Origin: UBA6244 sp965140775
GTDB taxonomy: Bacteria; Bacteroidota; Bacteroidia; Bacteroidales; F082
Direction of reading: 5' to 3'
Assembly (NCBI GenBank): GCA_965140775.1
Contig: OZ223471.1
Coordinates: 496,001-560,000 of the forward strand
Length of the DNA stretch: 64,000 nt
Below, piece by piece: positions 62,696-64,000 of the stretch. The notes under the pieces are model-generated. The model saw nothing but the letters and a program-made list of their open reading frames with translations, did no database searches and was not told where the DNA came from. Numbering within the stretch: position 1 is the stretch's first letter; each line of letters opens with the position of its first letter. The position numbers were made by a program, and so were the translations under genes.

Positions 62696-64000
62696 ATGAA
62701 ACTCTACTACACAACTAAAACTCAGCTTTTATTCCTGATATTTCAATTCGTGGTATTTGGAGGTTATGCGCAAAACTTTACGTTCAGTGGTCATGTCACC
62801 AGTGACACTACATGGGCCGCAGACACCCTTTTAATAGCTAACGATGTAATTATTGATAGCAACGTAACACTTACCGTAATGCCAGGCACTTTCATACACA
62901 TTCTTGGACACTACAGCATCCAGTCTTACGGAAGTATCCGTGCTATTGGAACCATATCTGACAGCATCGTGTTCACGCACTTAGACACAATTCAATACGC
63001 CGACACCTCAACTACAGCAGGTGGTTGGCATGGAATCCGGCTGTTACCTCGGTCCACAAGCGACACCTCTTATTTCGAATATTGTCATATCTCAAATGGG
63101 AAAGCAGTTGAGCCTGGCACTTCTGTCCACGATCCCAACAATGAAGCAAATAAGGGAGGAGGTATATACTTAAATAGTTATGCACACCTAATGGTAAGTA
63201 ATTCAACTTTTTATCACAATAGGGCGAATTATTCAGGTGGGGGGTTATCTGTTGTCCATTGTTCCTCCATTTCACTGTTGAACAATGTCTTCAAATACAA
63301 TCAGGCGTTTTATTCTGGTGGAGGTGCAATAATCGATAGTACAACCTCAACACTAATATTAGGCAACCTATTTGTTGCAAATGAAGCTCTTTGTAATTAT
63401 CCTAATAATTATGTTGGCGGTGATGGAGCGGGTTTAGCCATTTATGATAATGCAATTGTAGGTAATAATAGGTTTTTTAACAATAATTCTGTTTCAGGAA
63501 CCCTTTACCTCAGTTCAGATAGTGCTTTCGTTTATAATAATATAATTTCCAACAATATGGGGGCTGGAGTGTTGGTTAACGTAGGTTATTTTGGAAGTTA
63601 CACATTGATTAACAATACAATAACCAATAATTTTGGTTATGATCCCGGCGGATGCGGTATTTACTTTTTTAGTAACCGTGCTCATATGAAAAACAATATC
63701 GTTTACGGCAACGATTGTAATCATTCCTGGGGGGAGCCTATACAAGTCTACAACCCGTATCCCAACGGTGCCAAAGCCGATTTTGCCTATTCATGCAATC
63801 CAGACGATCCTATTTACTACGAAGGTGTCGGAAACATCACCGAGAATCCCTTGTTTGTCAGTCCAACTTTAGGAGCGGGGCCATGCTATGATGGCTTACA
63901 AGCCGACTGGTCCCTTCAAGACAACTCCCCCTGCATCAACACAGGCACTCCCGACACCACAGGGCTTCTACTTCCGGCAATTGATCTAGCTAGCAATCCC
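62696..64000 (+). CDS. Second beta-helix surface protein (runs off the window)
   Basis: The open frame starts MKLYYTTKTQLLFLIFQFVVFGGYAQ (signal peptide) and continues without a stop to the window end (435 codons). It repeats the layout of the preceding protein: VTLTVMPGTFIHILGHYSIQSYGSIRAIGTISDSIVFTH, GGWHGIRLL, NKGGGIYLNSYAHLMVSNSTF, YSGGGLSV, YSGGGAI, then LQDNSPCINTGTPDTTGLLLPAIDLASNP. A T9SS domain would be expected beyond the edge. Tandem duplication of an exported beta-helix gene is the simplest explanation. Confidence 0.85.
   Translation, partial: MKLYYTTKTQLLFLIFQFVVFGGYAQNFTFSGHVTSDTTWAADTLLIANDVIIDSNVTLTVMPGTFIHILGHYSIQSYGSIRAIGTISDSIVFTHLDTIQYADTSTTAGGWHGIRLLPRSTSDTSYFEYCHISNGKAVEPGTSVHDPNNEANKGGGIYLNSYAHLMVSNSTFYHNRANYSGGGLSVVHCSSISLLNNVFKYNQAFYSGGGAIIDSTTSTLILGNLFVANEALCNYPNNYVGGDGAGLAIYDNAIVGNNRFFNNNSVSGTLYLSSDSAFVYNNIISNNMGAGVLVNVGYFGSYTLINNTITNNFGYDPGGCGIYFFSNRAHMKNNIVYGNDCNHSWGEPIQVYNPYPNGAKADFAYSCNPDDPIYYEGVGNITENPLFVSPTLGAGPCYDGLQADWSLQDNSPCINTGTPDTTGLLLPAIDLASNP

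Overview
The window looks like chromosomal DNA of a member of the Bacteroidota, probably a Bacteroidales/Marinilabiliales-type bacterium. Evidence: type IX secretion (T9SS) C-terminal sorting domains, many Bacteroidetes-type lipoproteins (DUF5777, FISUMP), Bacteroidetes -7 promoter boxes of the form TAnnTTTG ahead of several genes, and the absence of strong Shine-Dalgarno sites. The order is an inference; the phylum is well supported.

Layout. (1) 1-11.7 kb is ordinary chromosome: the end of a probable DUF4270 gene, glmS, a lipoprotein isoaspartyl peptidase/asparaginase, a T9SS-secreted Spy-like protein, a five-gene + strand operon (two c-type-heme-motif lipoproteins, an OB-fold protein, a YceI protein, a DUF5777 beta-barrel), a PQQ-like lipoprotein and a ClC antiporter. 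(2) 11.8-17.5 kb holds a REP-like hairpin repeat family around a Y1 (IS200-like) transposase. Three identical 1537-bp IS110-family elements sit in it, each at the same point of a CCCGTAGG hairpin. (3) 17.6-21.4 kb: two paralogous small secreted proteins, a 56-bp repeat pair, and glnS.

(4) 21.6-30.7 kb and 44.8-48.5 kb are the main discovery: an AT-rich array of single genes or gene pairs, all on the + strand, laid out like integron gene cassettes. Each starts just after a GTTRRRY-like core and ends at the reverse complement of its own core. Consecutive genes are separated by roughly 130-bp (or 193-bp) imperfect inverted repeats resembling attC sites. No integron integrase is visible, so this resembles an attC cluster without integrase. 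Cargo: an SH3 protein, an AAA ATPase-methyltransferase fusion, two membrane proteins, a DUF4240 lipoprotein, a KilA-N protein, an SF1 helicase-like protein with a partner, and a four-helix membrane protein. An IS110-family element has inserted inside one attC-like site.

(5) 30.7-44.8 kb interrupts the array with other accessory DNA: ParDE and AbiE toxin-antitoxin modules (the AbiE toxin is frameshifted), an RDD protein, a frameshifted FISUMP gene, a tyrosine recombinase, and a five-gene operon (binding protein, fused ABC permease, ABC ATPase, SDR-like protein, receiver-like/six-helix membrane protein) lying between diverged direct repeats. (6) 48.6-51.6 kb is an IS graveyard: frameshifted IS3, intact IS4-type element, and a truncated second tyrosine recombinase. 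(7) 52-64 kb returns to chromosome-like content: a 2059-residue multi-PAS hybrid histidine kinase, a His-rich membrane protein, a lipoprotein, and two consecutive secreted beta-helix proteins, the last running off the end.
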